Positions 1 to 12,809 are shown, counted from the first letter of the stretch. The stretch is DNA of 64,000 bases from Chinchilla lanigera (GCF_000276665.1 NW_004955437.1:1058840-1122839), one strand, 5' to 3'. Numbers and translations are program-made. The notes: generated by a model not told the origin, from the letters alone.

Positions 1-19
1 CTATCATTTTGTTTTGAAA

Positions 20-125
20 CCCTGTATCATTTTTTTTTGTTCTGAGAATCAAACTCATGACCTCAGGCTTGCCAGGCAAGTGCTTATGCCTCTGAGCTAT
101 ATCCCCTGCCCCCTGTATCATTTTT
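20..125 (-). mobile_element. ID-like tRNA-derived SINE with target-site duplication
   Basis: Read on the minus strand, 35-110 has the body of the ID-like SINE seen repeatedly in this window: a 'gggatatagctcag' A-box-like start, 'gcctggcaag', then an A-rich tail (a T run on the plus strand). It is flanked by a 15-nt direct repeat, ccctgtatcattttt, at 20-34 and 111-125, which marks the insertion site. Confidence 0.85.
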
Positions 126-1040
126 AATGTTCTTGCTTTATTTTGTTTTTGCCCATGATGTTGGTATGTTGCTATTTTTTTACTACACCCTTTAAAATAA
201 AAAAAATAGCATCAAATATAAACAGGATAACATCAAACCATTAACACTGTAACATCTTTAAGCACAGAAATGCATACTACAGCTAATAGTACAAACTCTA
301 AGATAAACCAGATTTTGATACACAGTAAAAAATCCTTCAGTAGAACAATTTTACATGCAGGAGCAATAGAACAATGTTCAACTATAATATGATATATTCA
401 ACTATTTATAGATTCACAGTGGTTAATTGTTATGTTAGTGAGGATAGTAATACTGTATTGGGAGTGTGAACAAATAGAATGGGAAAAAAATAAGCATTAG
501 AAGATGGGACAAAGACAGTAAAATTGAAATAAAAGATCCTATTAAGGAGTAAAAGAAAAATTAGTAGTTTTAAATAACTGTAATGGAAAAATAAAACAAG
601 GAAAAAGATTAATAATAGGGAACAGAGATTATCCTAGAGAAAAGTGAAAAATACTATAGAAGAGAGAAAGAAGGGAGGGGGAGGGAGAGAGGATATTCTA
701 ATCCAACCAATAAAACTCTGTAATATTTTTAAAAACAGGAAGAAGAAAATGGATGATAGAACTCCAAACTACTCCAAAGTATCAATGGAAGAGAAAATGA
801 AAAAATATTCAGTCAAAAAAAGTGAAAAAAGAAAAAAAAATTCCTACACATTTCCGGAAGAGCGTTTTTCTTTCAGAGCCTTCTGTCTTTAACCTAACAA
901 ATCACTTTGCTCTCTGACCAATTGATAGCATGTGAGTTTCTGTGGCGATCCCTTGGTTTGAGAGGTCTCCCTGTCTGTAAGACCCTGTCTGTGGCAATTG
1001 CCTAAACTGCGAATTGGGCCCAGGAAATTTGTGGGTCTTT
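126..1040. other. AT-rich stretch without a recognised gene
   Basis: A-rich sequence with short open frames only. Positions 644-892 are open but low-complexity (lysine/glutamate-rich, from a purine-rich run). No splice-bounded exon or known domain is visible. It may be old transposon sequence, but no family could be assigned. Confidence 0.5.
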
Positions 1041-1041
1041 A

Positions 1042-1703
1042 GGTTCTGGGTGAAGACTCAAGCAGGCTTGGAAAACCCGGTTTGGATTGGGGCTATTTGG
1101 CCACCATTGTGTGATATCTAATGGATACTCCTGTGTCTCTGGGAAAAGTTTAAATCACCAGATGGAGGCTCATGCCAGTCTAGAGCTCTCAGTAGAGGCC
1201 CATGTGCACTCAGGTCTGATAGGGGGAAATTCTAGTGAGACCCAGTAGGGTGTAGGGCACCAGGTGGAGTCTTACAGGGTCCCAAACCATTAGGAAAAAT
1301 GGGGGACCTTTAGCTAGAGCTGACAGCCTTGCAGAATTCCATTGGATTTTGTATTGAGTAGGGGCTCTGAACACCCAGAACACCAGGTGGAGACTCTAGG
1401 CAGGATTTGCACTCCCCATGGAGACCTAGGCTTCCCAGGACTACTGCTAGATGCAAAACAGTCTCTGGTGAGTCAGTGGTGTTGGCAGGGTTATGAGCAC
1501 CAGGTGAGGACTCAAGCTATCTCAGGGTGTCAGATACAGATTCAGATTGGACCAGTGTTAGCTCAGTGTGCCAGATGGAGGTTCTAGTTGTCATGGGAGC
1601 AATTGGAGTCACCTGCAAGTGACTTGTGCCTGCCGAGGCACTCAGTTAAGACTTAAACGGGCCCAGTAATGATGAGGGGAACTGGATGATGACTTCAGCG
1701 AAG
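1042..1703 (+). repeat. Degenerate tandem array, units about 70-120 bp
   Basis: A motif close to 'caccaggtggagactc' recurs at about 1049, 1156, 1258, 1379, 1498, 1570 and 1683, usually 100-120 bp apart, with diverged sequence between copies. This looks like an old tandem array such as a repeat-built promoter of a retroelement. Which element it belonged to was not determined. Confidence 0.5.
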
Positions 1704-2199
1704 AGCAACTGTGTGGACCCGGCAGTTACAGTTCACTTGCTTAATATCTCACTCCCCGGGTAGGTGGAGAGGGAGCTTTCTCTGCTCTTACTGATCACTG
1801 GCAAGGATGCTGCAGGGTTGCAATTTTCTCAGCACGTAGAGAGGAGATATAACTGGACAAGGGGGTCTATATATCTGGAGTCTATCCTGGGAGTAGTCTC
1901 TACAGTGCTCCTTGTTTCCCTCTGGCTTTTGGGAAAGTTCTCAAGATGGCTGCTCCTGGGGTGAGGGCCCTGTCAACCAGCTCTGGTGGACCACATCCCA
2001 CTATTTCACTTCTAACTGGATATTTTGTTTGCTGTACAACTATCTTCTTTCAAATTGATTTCCTGTATCAGTATTTACATATGACATTCTGTTGCTTCCA
2101 GTTACCTGGGTTTTTGGTTGACCTTCTCTGAATCTCTCCAGTGTGACTCCTCCTCTATTCAGCCATGTCACATCCTTCTTACTTAGCCATTTAGCATGA

Positions 2200-2860
2200 A
2201 ATTCTGTTATTTGTGACAACATGGATGACTTGGAGGACATTATGTTAAGTGAAATAAGTCAGGCACAGAGGTATGAATAGCACATGATCTCCTTCATTTA
2301 TGGAAGATAAATCTAAGAAGGATAATGTTATAGAAAATGAGACCAAAAATGAGACCAAAATAATGTTATAGAAAATGAGACCAAAATAGGGGACAGAGAA
2401 GAATAGAGGAACAGGGAAAAGAGAGTGTAGTCAGCAGGTACAAGGTCATAGTTAGATGAAAGGAATAAATTTTGATGCTTCATGCCATAGTAGGGTGTAG
2501 TTAATAATACAGTACATATGTAAAAATGGAAGAGTTTGACTATGTTCATGATAAAGAGGGTAGAAATTTAGAGACTGGGAAGGGGAACAGTGGGAAGAGG
2601 CAGGAAAGGAGTCGGGCAATGTCAATGAACATAATCAACATATACTACATGCCTGCACCAATATAGCAAAATGAATCTCATTATTCTATATTACAAATAT
2701 GCAGTCATGAAAAAATTATAAAAATTTTAAGGTAATGGCTATCTAATTACTCTTTGATCATTACCCAATGAATACATGAGCTAAAACATCATATTATGCT
2801 TCATAAATATGTGCAAATAGTATATGCAAATAAAAAATAAAATTAAAAGAAACAAATAAA
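2200..2860 (+). mobile_element. LINE-1 3'-end fragment (degenerate)
   Basis: The phrase 'ttaagtgaaataagtcaggc' at about 2244-2263 is the conserved end-of-ORF2 region of mammalian L1 and recurs near 6842 and 45676. Purine-rich 3'UTR-like sequence and an AT-rich tail follow. A short internal duplication of 'aatgttatagaaaatgagac' lies at 2323-2390. Confidence 0.6.
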
Positions 2861-3099
2861 AACAGATTTCTAAATAATTACACTGTGGATCCAGGGTCAA
2901 GAAGCAAAGGCCTCAGCTGATAGTTCCATGCCACTTATCTTTTATCTGCCAGCTCATTCTGCTGAGCCTTCCAAGGCAGGGTGAAGTGGGAGGCTGCGCA
3001 TTATTCAAGGACTGTCTGGTCACACCAGCCAAAGAACAAAGACAAGAACCATTCTGAACTCTGTCCTCATTAAAAGTTTGACCCACAGCTAACTGGTTT

Positions 3100-6000
3100 G
3101 TCCTTGGTCAGAAATATATTTAACTCAAAATGAAATTCATAGACTTAAAATCAAAGGATGGGAAACAATACTCCATGTAACAGGACCCCAGAAAAAAGTG
3201 GGTGTAGCTATTCTGTTTGCAGATAGCGTGAACTTCAAACCAAGAATAATCAGAAGAGACAAAGAAGGTCACTATTATCTGTGAGGGGAAAACTTCGAGA
3301 GAATAGATTACAATCATAAACATCTATGCACCAAATAGAGAAGGACCCAACTATATATAAGACAAATACTAACAGACATGAAAGATGTAATAAGCAATAA
3401 CACAATTTTAACAGGGGACTTTTAATATCCCAGTGTCACAAAAAGATAGATCAACTAGACAAAGAGTCAGCAAAGAAATAACAGAACTGAACCGAACTTG
3501 TGAAAAAATGGACTTAGTAGACCTTTACAGAGTGTTTCACCCCAAAACATCTGAATACACATTCTTCTCAGCTGCACATGAGACACTATATATACTTACC
3601 CATAGAATATGCTATATACTATATACTCACATAAGAAGATGCTTATGGAAATGCAAAGGAATATCTGACCCGAGTGCAATAAAATTGGAAATTAATGACA
3701 AAAGAAACTGCAAAAACTGCATAAACACATGGAAATTAAATAATACCTCTTGAAAAACCACTGAGTCACAGGAAAAATTAAAGAAGAAATTAAACAACAT
3801 TTACAATGAAACAAAAGTGCAAATGTAACTTACTGGAATCTATAGGATGTGATGAAAGCAGTCCTCAGAGGGAAATTTATAGCAGTGAATTCTCACATGA
3901 GGAAAACAGAACCAACACAAGTAAACAACTGAATGCTGCACTTCAAGTTTCTAGAAAACAAGAGCAAGTCAAGCCAAAGCCCAAAGAAGGGAAGAAATTA
4001 TAAAGATCAGAGCAGAAATTAATGCAGTCGAGACTAAGAAAAGAATACAAAGAATTAATGAATCCAAGAATTGGTTCTCTGAAAGGATAAGCAACATTGA
4101 TAAGCCCCTAGCCAACTTTAACAAAAAAGGAAAGAAAAAACTCAGATCCACACACTAAGGAATGAAAATGGAGAAATAACTACAGACACTGTGGAAATTC
4201 AGAAGATCATTAATACCTACTTTGAAAACCTTTACTCACAGATTTGAAAACAGAAGAAATGGACAAATTCCTAGAAATGTATGAACTACCAAAGCTGAAT
4301 CTAGAAGATATAAAAATTCTAAATAACCCAATATCAATTAATGAAATAAAAAAATGTAATAAAAACCTTAACAATGAAAGAAAGCCCAGGTCCTGATGGA
4401 TACATGGCTGAATTCTACATGAAATTTAGAGAATATTTAACACCAATACTCCTCAAACTCCTTAATGAAATTGAAAGGGAAGCATTTTCCCTAACTTATT
4501 CCTGGAGGCAAGTATTACTCTGATATCAAAACCAGAGAAAGGCCCAACCAAAATAGAAAACTACAGGCTAATCTCCATAATGAACATAGATGCAAAAATC
4601 ATTGATAAAATACTAGCCAACAGAATGCAGCAAATTATCAAGAAGATTATACACCATGACCAAGGAGGATTTATCTCAGGAATGTAGGGATGGTTCCACA
4701 TATGCATATCATATAACACACCATATGAACAGAGCCAAAGACAGAAAATCACATGATCATCTCAATAGATGCAGAAAAAGCATTTGACAGACTTCAGCAC
4801 CCATTCATGATAAAAACCCTACAGAAAACTGGAATAGATGGTCTTTTCTTCAATATGATAAAAGCCATCTCTGACAAACCAACAAACATCATACCAAATG
4901 TACAAAAACTGAAAGCTTTCATTCTAAGATCAGGAACAAAGTAGGGGTGTTCACTGTGTCCATCCTATTCAGTATAGCTCTGCAAATATTAGCTAGAGCA
5001 ATTAGACAACAGAGAGAAATAAAAGGAATAAGATAGGAAAGGAAGAAGTGAAATTATCATTGTCTGCAGATGACATGATACTCTATATACTCTACTTACC
5101 CTACAAGATACTTCCAAAAACTCTATGGAAAGACTTCTAAAATTATTTACTAAATTCAGTAGCAGAGCTGGATACGAAGTCAACATTGAAAAATCAATAG
5201 CCCTCCTGTACACAAACAACAAACTCATTGAGAGAGAAATTAGTGAAACTACACCCTTCACAATAGCATCCAAAAAATGAAATACTTAGGAATCAATCTA
5301 ACAAAGGAAATAAAAGATCCATACACTGAAAATTACAGTACTGTCAAAAAAGAGATAAAAAAGGGTGTCAGAAAATGGAAAGCTATCCCTTGCTCATAGA
5401 TAGGAAGAACCAATATTGTGAAAATGGCCATACTCCCAAAACTGTCATAGATATTTAACACAATCCCAATCAAATTCCCATTAGCATACCTCACAGATCT
5501 ACAGAAAACATTGCTAAAATTCATTTGGAACCTGAAGAGACCTAGAATAGCAAGAGCAATTCTGGGCAAGAAAAGCAAGGCAGGATAGCATCACAATCCC
5601 TCACTTGCAACTATACTACAAAGTTACCTTGTTTAAATCAGCATGGTACTGGCAAAAAAGCAGACATGAAGACCAGTGGAGCAGATTAGAAAATGCAGGC
5701 ACAACTACAAACACACTCAGCCACCTTATCTTTGACAAAGAGGCCATACATGTTCAATGGAAGAAAGATAGCCTCTTTGACAAATAGTGCTGGGAAAAGT
5801 GGCTTTCCACATGCTGAAGACTAAACCTAGACCCATGTCTATCACCACACAGTAAACTAAAGTCAAAATGGATCAAAGATCTAAATATTAAAACAGGAAC
5901 AGTAAATCTACTGGAAGAGAAAGTAGGTAGACTTGAAAACAAAGTGGTAGGCAAAGACTTCATGAACAAAAACCAAACTGCACAGGAAGTACTACTTCAG

Positions 6001-7240
6001 AGAATCAACAACTGAGATCTCATCTTATTAAAAAGTTTCTACACATCCAAAGAAATCACCAACAAAGGACAAAGAAAACCCACAGAGTGGGAAAAATTTT
6101 TAACCAACAGTCCCTCAGACAAAAGATATGTATCTAGAGCATATAAAGAATTAAAAAAAATCAGTCTCCCCAAATTCAAAGACCCAATCCAAAAATGAGT
6201 ATCAGAGAGGTATACATATTTCTAAGATGAAGAAAAACAAATGGCAAATGGATATATGAAAAAATATTCAACATCATTGGTCATCCATGAGATTCAAATT
6301 AAAGCAACACTGAGATTCCATCTCACTATAGAAAGAATGGTTATTGTGCAGAAGTCAACCAATAACAAACGCTGGAGGGGCTGTACAGAAAAAAGAAGCC
6401 TTCTTCACTGTTTGTGGGAGTGTAGATTGGTGAAACCACTGTGAAAATCAGTGTGGATTTCCTCAAAAACTAGGATTAGAGGCCCCACTTGACCTAGCTG
6501 TTCCCCTTCTGGGTATTTTCCCAGAAGAATTAAAAACATCATATCACAGCAATATTTGTGCACCCATGTTTATAGCAGCACCATATGTAATAACTAAATC
6601 TTGGAAACAGCCTAGATACTCATCAATCAAGGAATGGATAAAAAAGTGAACTTTATTATTATTTTGTTTTGAGGTCATGCATCGTTTTGTGTATTTTTTT
6701 GGTCTTCTTTGCTGTTGTTTTGTTAGTTTTTTTCTCTTTAAAAAAAGTGAACTTTTAATATGGTGGAGTACTACTCAGCCATAAAGAAGGATAACCTGAA
6801 GGCTTTTATAGGTAAATGGATGCAACTGGAGACCATCCTCATAAGTGAAATCAATCAGATCCACATGTGTAAATATCATATTATCTCACTAGTGTGAGAA
6901 GCTGAATGAGGTAAAATTGATCCAAAATGTACAATAGATATTGGGAATTGGGAAGAATTCAAAAGGGAAGAGAAACTATGATGGGAGAAAGAAGAAAGGA
7001 AGGAAGGGAAAAGGAAAAAATATACACAGAAGATAGTTAAAATAGTTATACAGCTATTCTCTCTTAGCTCATTGAAAAGAAAGGTTTGTGTTAATTTTAT
7101 TTGGCCAATATTTCATGCCTATATCTTGTACTCTGAGTAACTACTATGAAGATAACAATATGAAATGTACTATTCATTATTATTCTCCTATTATCTTGCT
7201 TTGAAAGTCTGTCTTATTTTTTCTCTCTTTAAAATAGTAA
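3100..7240 (+). mobile_element. LINE-1 ORF2 and 3'UTR, decayed, 5'-truncated
   Basis: The sequence follows L1 ORF2 order. Endonuclease-like sequence comes first, about 3120-4000. Reverse-transcriptase blocks follow: the peptide [15 protein letters not shown] at about 4759-4803, then LSADDMILY near 5059-5085 with the catalytic Asp-Asp pair. The C-terminal region and a 3'UTR run past 6840. The frame is broken by many stops and shifts (longest open pieces about 60-100 codons), so it is inactive. An 87-bp insertion with its own duplication interrupts it at 6655-6741. Confidence 0.9.
6641..6755. mobile_element. 87-bp insertion in the LINE-1 with 14-bp direct repeats
   Basis: The L1 text 'aaaaagtgaacttt' occurs at 6641-6654 and again at 6742-6755, and normal L1 sequence resumes after the second copy. 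The 87 bases between are T-rich and unlike L1. This is the signature of a small insertion with target-site duplication. The inserted sequence was not recognised. Confidence 0.55.
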
Positions 7241-8159
7241 AAAAGTCACTGCTGCTTAGTAGTGCCTGTTCTAAAACTTATATATATACACCTTTGAGTT
7301 TGGCTTCTTATCTTTTGTAGATTTATTATCTATGCCAGGTCAAAGTTCTCTTTCCTCATTTTATTTTACTTTCAGTTTTGAGACTATCATGCTGATGGAA
7401 CAGAATCTTATTGCTTAAGATTTCCTATGAGGTGGTGGTTGGGGCCTTTTTGTTTCCGATTTTCTTCATCCTTGAAATGACCACCTAAATCTTCCTGCAG
7501 GACCCCAAATTCTGAAGCATCTCAAAGCAGTTGTCCGGGGAGAGATCTTCAGCAGCCGGTGTGTGCGGGGGAGTCTAGGAAGAAGCTTGAGAGTGCCTAT
7601 TCCTGGTGCCAGGAGTATTGCGGTCAGCAGTTGCAGGATGCCTTCGTCTCTGTAAAAGTAAAAGATGTGAGTGCCATATGACCCTTCTCTGGGTGATGGG
7701 CATAGGGGAGGGATGTGGAAGGGTCTAGCAGGGGTCCTCAAATGGACAGAGAATAGGCTGAGTTGTCTCTTCTTGATCACACAGCAAGTGTAGAGAAAAA
7801 ATTGTGGGCGCCCGAGTGATGCTTGTGATAATGCCGTTGCTCCCCACCCTTGCTTCTGCCTGTTCATCTCTTCATGCATTTTACAAAATGTTTTTCTGGA
7901 AGGAGAGAATAGTTTAGAGCCACTATAGGCAGGTTTATCACTGCAGAATGTGGCTATTGAAGTGAGGACTGTTTTCTTGCAAGATAGAAAAGAAAGGCCT
8001 TGTTGTGAGTGTCAGAGTCTTCCGTGAGGCTCCTGGGGAGACCCCGCAGGTGTCTGAGAGCCTCCGGAGGTCGTTTGTTAGAAGCACTGTGAGCCACCTT
8101 AGCCAGGATTTTTTTACACTTGTGGGTCTCATTCTTGTCATTATCCTGGCTACTTACAG
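7241..8159. other. Upstream flank of the butyrophilin-like pseudogene
   Basis: No exon could be supported. The open frames at 7466-7879 (-) and 7938-8141 (-) have no recognisable domain. The region would contain the promoter and any 5' untranslated exon of the gene starting near 8190, but no element was identified. Confidence 0.4.
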
Positions 8160-8192
8160 GAACTGCCTCTGTGTCAAACTGTTTCTTGCAGT

Positions 8193-8277
8193 GGGAAAGC
8201 TTGGAATTTCCTTGGAATTCTCACTTTCAAGACAGCTTTTTTTATCCTGCTACTCCAGCTGTCCATGTGGACCTCAG
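8193..8277 (+). pseudogene. Leader exon remnant of the butyrophilin-like pseudogene
   Basis: The frame ending at the donor acctcag/gtgaga reads a hydrophobic stretch, FFILLLQLSMWTS, like a butyrophilin signal peptide. It leaves one base that completes the Asp codon opening the IgV exon. No initiator ATG lies upstream in this frame, so either the start is lost or the 5' boundary is wrong. Confidence 0.6.
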
Positions 8278-8680
8278 GTGAGACTACAGAAGAATACAGA
8301 AGAGTTAAGTGACTCCATCAGCTATTTCTCAGCTGGGTTAATTCCAAATCCTTTATTTTGATATAATGATGTGTTTGTCCATGCACCAAGGGACACGAAG
8401 GTTCATGAGTAGCACATTTTCTGATACCCAGGACCTAACTGAAAAGTCTAGTTTCGGCATATCCCAGCACTCTTCCCCCTCCTTCATAAAATGCACGGCC
8501 ATCGCCAGCAAAACCCATTTGCTTCGTAGGAGACTGCACCGTTGGGTAAATAGAATAAAAGGACAAAAACTCTTTTTGCGTGTTCAGCACCACTTCCTCA
8601 GTCCGAAAGCATGCTGTGAGTGTGCAATTAAGGAAGGTATATGGAACTATGCTAGACCAGTGCTTGCTGTACCAGGTGAT

Positions 8681-8773
8681 GCTGGGGATATAGCTCAGCA
8701 GCACAGCACCTGCTCAGCAAGTGCGAAGTCATGAGTTCAACTCCCATTACAAAAAAAAACAAAAACAAAAACT
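8681..8773 (+). mobile_element. ID-like SINE
   Basis: Starts gctggggatatagctcag, carries a B-box-like 'catgagttcaactcc', and ends in an A-rich tail. It sits just upstream of the IgV exon of the butyrophilin-like pseudogene. Confidence 0.85.
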
Positions 8774-8869
8774 AAACCCCCCTAAACCCCAAAAAACTAA
8801 GGTGCTGTGCTCTGCCATGTCCAGACCGGACTTTTTGGTATTCTCTTCACCTCTGGCTTTACCCCACAG

Positions 8870-9216
8870 ATTCCTTCACTGTGACTGGCCCCTTGGAGAC
8901 CATTGTGGCCATGCTGGGTTCAGACACCGTGCTGCCCTGCAGTGTGTTCCCAGCCATGAGTGTGGAGAACATGGAGCTGGGATGGCTCCGCTCACAGTTC
9001 TCAGAGGCCGGTGTACGTGTATCGGGATGGAGCGGAGCAGGTGGGAGAACAGCTGGTGGATTTCAGAGGGAGAGCAGAGCTGGTGAAGGATTACATGGCT
9101 GATGGAAGAGCGGCTGTGAGAATCCAGTCTCCGGGTCTCAGACAATGGAGTGTACATGTGCTTTTCTAAAAAAGAACACCAATATGAAGAAGCCATTTTG
9201 GAGCTGAAGGTGATAG
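8870..9216 (+). pseudogene. IgV exon with two frameshifts
   Basis: Begins after accccacag and ends at tgatag/gtgagt. It encodes SFTVTGPLETIVAMLGSDTV, the first Ig cysteine in LPCSVFP, then VYVYRDGAEQVGEQL and finally DNGVYMCFSKKEHQYEEA with the second cysteine. These pieces lie in three frames. One extra base sits near 9009-9011 and a net two-base loss near 9127-9131. The length of 347 bp equals the usual 348 plus 1 minus 2. Confidence 0.85.
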
Positions 9217-9419
9217 GTGAGTAATCCTCTGAGAATGCAGACCACTTCCGGGGGCGGGGGTGGAGCTGTTCTTTGCTTGATTTGGATGCTTGGAGGATGG
9301 AGGTAAGTAGGACAGAGAAAAGGAGCAAGTGTGCTGGGAGTTGGCCAACATTTAGACACCGGATTTGACCCCCAAATGCTCTTGGAACTATTTATACTTT
9401 CATTGTGCTGCAATTTAAA

Positions 9420-10414
9420 ATTGTACTAGTACAAATGCCTACTATAAAAATGGGTAGTTTTTCTCTCCTTGTGTCTATCTCCACACATTTTGAAGGAAAG
9501 CATCATGACTATCCAAGTGTGCTGTTGCTCTCGGAGACCTGAACCTCGCTGGGCCTCTGATGTACGAAGGCGCACCGGGGAGCATTAGCGGCCAGCTCTT
9601 GATTGCATGATTCGGAAGAGTGGCCAAGTGTTGTGTCAGGGTGAACGGTCTTTCCAGAAAACAATACTGTCAGCAAAGTGTTGAGGTTAGAAAAACAATC
9701 ATCATTCAGTTACTAAGTGAAGCACAGGTAGAGAAAAGCATTAGCTGAGTAGCTTTGGGTCCGGAATAAAAAGGTCTAAAGAGAGAGAGAATGTGAAAGT
9801 CTGCAATAGACTGAGAAGAAGTCCATGGGACACAGAAGTGACTGCTCTAGGTTTTCGTTTTCACTGTTATTTCATTTACAAGAAAATTATAAGTGCACAA
9901 TCTCAAACTTAAAGTGATTTGGAAAGATATAAAATGTAAATTGTTAATTCTCCCTTTCCCTTCAGTATTTATTTTTCTCTTCTATATTCTTTGTTTCATA
10001 GCATGCTTTTACATCAACATCAGAAAAATATTTCACCTTTCTCCTAATAATTTTTATGAAACATAATGAAGTGTAACATAAACAGAAAATTTTATACTAC
10101 CCTTAAATTTAGCATTCTATAAATTTTCAAAAACAAATAAACCTGCAAAACTAGCATCCAGATCAGGAAATACACTTAACCCTAATCCAGGAAAATGTAG
10201 TTTTCTGTTTCCAGTCAACATCCACTTAAGGATAAAGACTATTCTCACTTCCAAGCTCATAGGTTAGCTTTTATATCTGAGTTTTATGGCCTGAGGTTGT
10301 TTATGAGATTTTTCCATGTAGCCAGTTGTGTATAGTTACAATTCATTTTGGGGGTATACTTTTTACGTTTAAAACTAATCTGCAGAAATGCTTTGGTACA
10401 CAAGTCCGTAGAGG
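9420..10414. other. Intron sequence, no feature recognised
   Basis: This is intron of the butyrophilin-like pseudogene. It is AT-rich from about 9880. No exon, RNA gene or clear repeat was identified. Confidence 0.4.
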
Positions 10415-10497
10415 GCTGGGGATATAGCTCAGTGGCACAGCACCTGCCTGGCAAGTGCAAGATCTTCAGTTGGATTCTTGGTACCCACCCCCCCGAA
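10415..10497 (+). mobile_element. ID-like SINE
   Basis: gctggggatatagctcagtg start and 'gcctggcaagtgcaag' core. It is bracketed by a short imperfect direct repeat (aagtccgtag before, aagtccatag after). Confidence 0.8.
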
Positions 10498-10761
10498 AGT
10501 CCATAGTATGTTCAACATATTTTTCAAAATTGTATTCTTTTATTGCTATACCATCAGTCAATACCCAAGTGCAGAAAATCTCTACCAATTTACAAATGTG
10601 TTATTGTCTATAAACGTCACAAATTCTAAATTATCTATGTGATTATAATTATTTTTGTGCCCATTTCTTTTACAATATTATTCTGCTTCAGTTTCTAAAG
10701 CTTTATACTTTCTGGTAAGACAAATATGCCATTTTTCATTTTTTATATCCTTCTACTTCGA

Positions 10762-10901
10762 CTATATTAGACCTAACTTCCCATTTCTTTTTTTTTTTCT
10801 TTTTTTTTTTTTTGGTACTGGAAATCAAACTCAGGACCTTGCATTTGCCAGGCAGGCACTTATGCCACTGAGCTATATCCCCGGCCCCTATATTAGACCT
10901 A
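10762..10901 (-). mobile_element. ID-like SINE with 14-bp duplication
   Basis: Minus-strand copy ending at 10887 with a long T run (poly-A tail) from about 10788. The 14-mer ctatattagaccta occurs at 10762-10775 and 10888-10901, marking the target site. Confidence 0.85.
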
Positions 10902-10919
10902 TCTTAATGTAATATTTCT

Positions 10920-12400
10920 CAACTATTGCCATCTTCAAAAAATTCTTTTATCTATGGTCTTTGTGTATAACTTTAATAGGAAGAACCCAAGTCCATTAGC
11001 TTTCAAAGGAGTGGCAAACTCTCCCAGTCTTATTACAGAGATCCTGCCTTAAAATTATCTCACCAAGTGGTCAAAGATTTTCCACAGCCTGAGGAAAAAA
11101 CCTCATGAAAATCACAGCATTTTTCAGTATCTTCCCCATATCAATTCACTGATTAATGGGTGTAAAGTCAAGTCCAATCTTTAAACTCAGTTGATGGACT
11201 ACATAATTATGCTTTTCTTCCCCATGGTTGACCTTTGCCTAGTTGGTTGACTGAATATCTATTATTATATTATATTCAGTTAACCTTTACCTAGCTTGTT
11301 GATTATATATTAACACTTATCTTTCATTTGCTTAACCTGAGTTTCTCTCACTGTCCTTCTCTTTCAACAGAGATAGAGCTCTTGTCTACTTTAGCTTAGA
11401 ACTTCAGTTGTTATTTTCTTCCAGGAAATGCAAGGTCTCTTTCACCTGCTGGTCCTTGTTTCCTAAATTTCGATCTGCTCTGTTTTGCTCAGGACCAGTT
11501 TCACTCCCACATTTATTGATCCTGTTTAAGAAGGAAGGTAATTCTAAGAAGATGAACTATCTTGCAGATTGTTTTCTGCTTCCAGCGGGCCAAGGGCTGG
11601 TAGTAATTATTATAAACTATGCTATAATATTTAGTGCAAAAATATTTGGAGTTTTTACATGTATTTCCTACATGTAAGAATTAGGACTACGCCAGACATA
11701 AGAGAGTTCATACAATGTGATATAAAGGCAAAATCATATGTTGGCTCAGCCAGGGGGATGGTCATTATTCTGAAAGGGAAAATGGGGTCTTTAGCACTCT
11801 GGTCATGTTAGGCTGTGCTACGTGTGCTGATTGTATGAGTCCGTGCTTAGACTGCACATGTGATGAAGTGACAAGGAGGAGAGGTGGTGGGAAGTAAAAT
11901 GAAAGGGTGCAGGTAAGAAAATGACAAGTGCTGTGAGCTTTCCAAGAACTCACTTACACTGGCTGCCTTCATCTTTCAGATAATTTCTACCTAGGGCCAG
12001 AAAGAAAAATGGAAAAATAAAACAAGATTATTTAAGGAGTTGTTTCATGCTAAGCTTAGGAAGACAATCTTCTTCGAGACTTCAATAAATGTTACACATA
12101 GACAACTGCATGAAATTTTTCTAAAAGAATTTAATGTTGGTAAAATTTACTCTGCCCCTTTCCTATTATCCTTCTGTAACCTAACTAAGCACAGGTGTGT
12201 TTTAAGAGGCTGTGTGACAGATCCCAGTATAACTTTTATTGCCTGCTTCAAGTTTTCTGTAATTTCCACTTCTCTCATGGAAAAAGAAAGTGTCTCTTCC
12301 CACCAGGAATGATGGTGCTTCCTACATTCCCCTATACTGGTGATGCCAAGGTGCAATTCTAGGAATTTCTGGAAAAAATCCAAGTTTCAGATCACTGGTT
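10920..12400. other. Intron sequence, no feature recognised
   Basis: Remainder of the long intron between the IgV and IgC exons of the butyrophilin-like pseudogene. The open frames here (for example 11408-11677 and 12040-12312) have no recognisable domain or splice context. Confidence 0.4.
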
Positions 12401-12411
12401 TTCCTCTCTAG

Positions 12412-12693
12412 GGCTGGGTTCTGGTCCCCGCATCTTCATGGTGGGTCTAGAAGATAAAGGAGTAGAGCTGAAGTGCCCAGGCAGGGGATGGTTTCCCCCG
12501 CCTGGGGTGCAGTGGGAAGGTACAAGGGGAGAGAAGATACCATCTCTTTTGGAGGTTGAGGCCCAAGATAATGATGGATTGTTTCAGATTGAAGCAACCC
12601 TCATTGTGAGAGACAGCTCAAAGGGAGAAGTGTCCTGCTCCATGAAGAACCCCTTCTTTGGACAAGAGCAGGTGGAAACCATTTCCATCCCAG
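12412..12693 (+). pseudogene. IgC exon (intact frame)
   Basis: Begins after ttcctctctag and ends at atcccag/gtcagt; 282 bp, phase 1 to phase 1. It reads without a stop and keeps both Ig cysteines (VELKCPGRGWFPPPGVQW and EVSCSMKNPFFGQE). The GRGWFPPP/VQWEG signature is typical of butyrophilin IgC domains. Confidence 0.85.
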
Positions 12694-12809
12694 GTCAGTG
12701 TTGCTCATTTTAGGCACAGGGCGGAAGTAAGGAGGGGGCATTTGGGAGCTGGGGTGGAGTAGGCTCAGCCAATGTATCATTTTAATCAGGTTTTGTGGCC
12801 CTGTATCAG

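Noticed and set aside
4753..4944. Functional reverse transcriptase
   Set aside because: Only a short open piece of a LINE-1 ORF2 with many stops and frame breaks on both sides.
8681..8773. tRNA genes (A-box and B-box-like sequence here and in other ID copies)
   Set aside because: These are dispersed SINEs with A tails and target duplications, not cloverleaf-forming tRNA genes.
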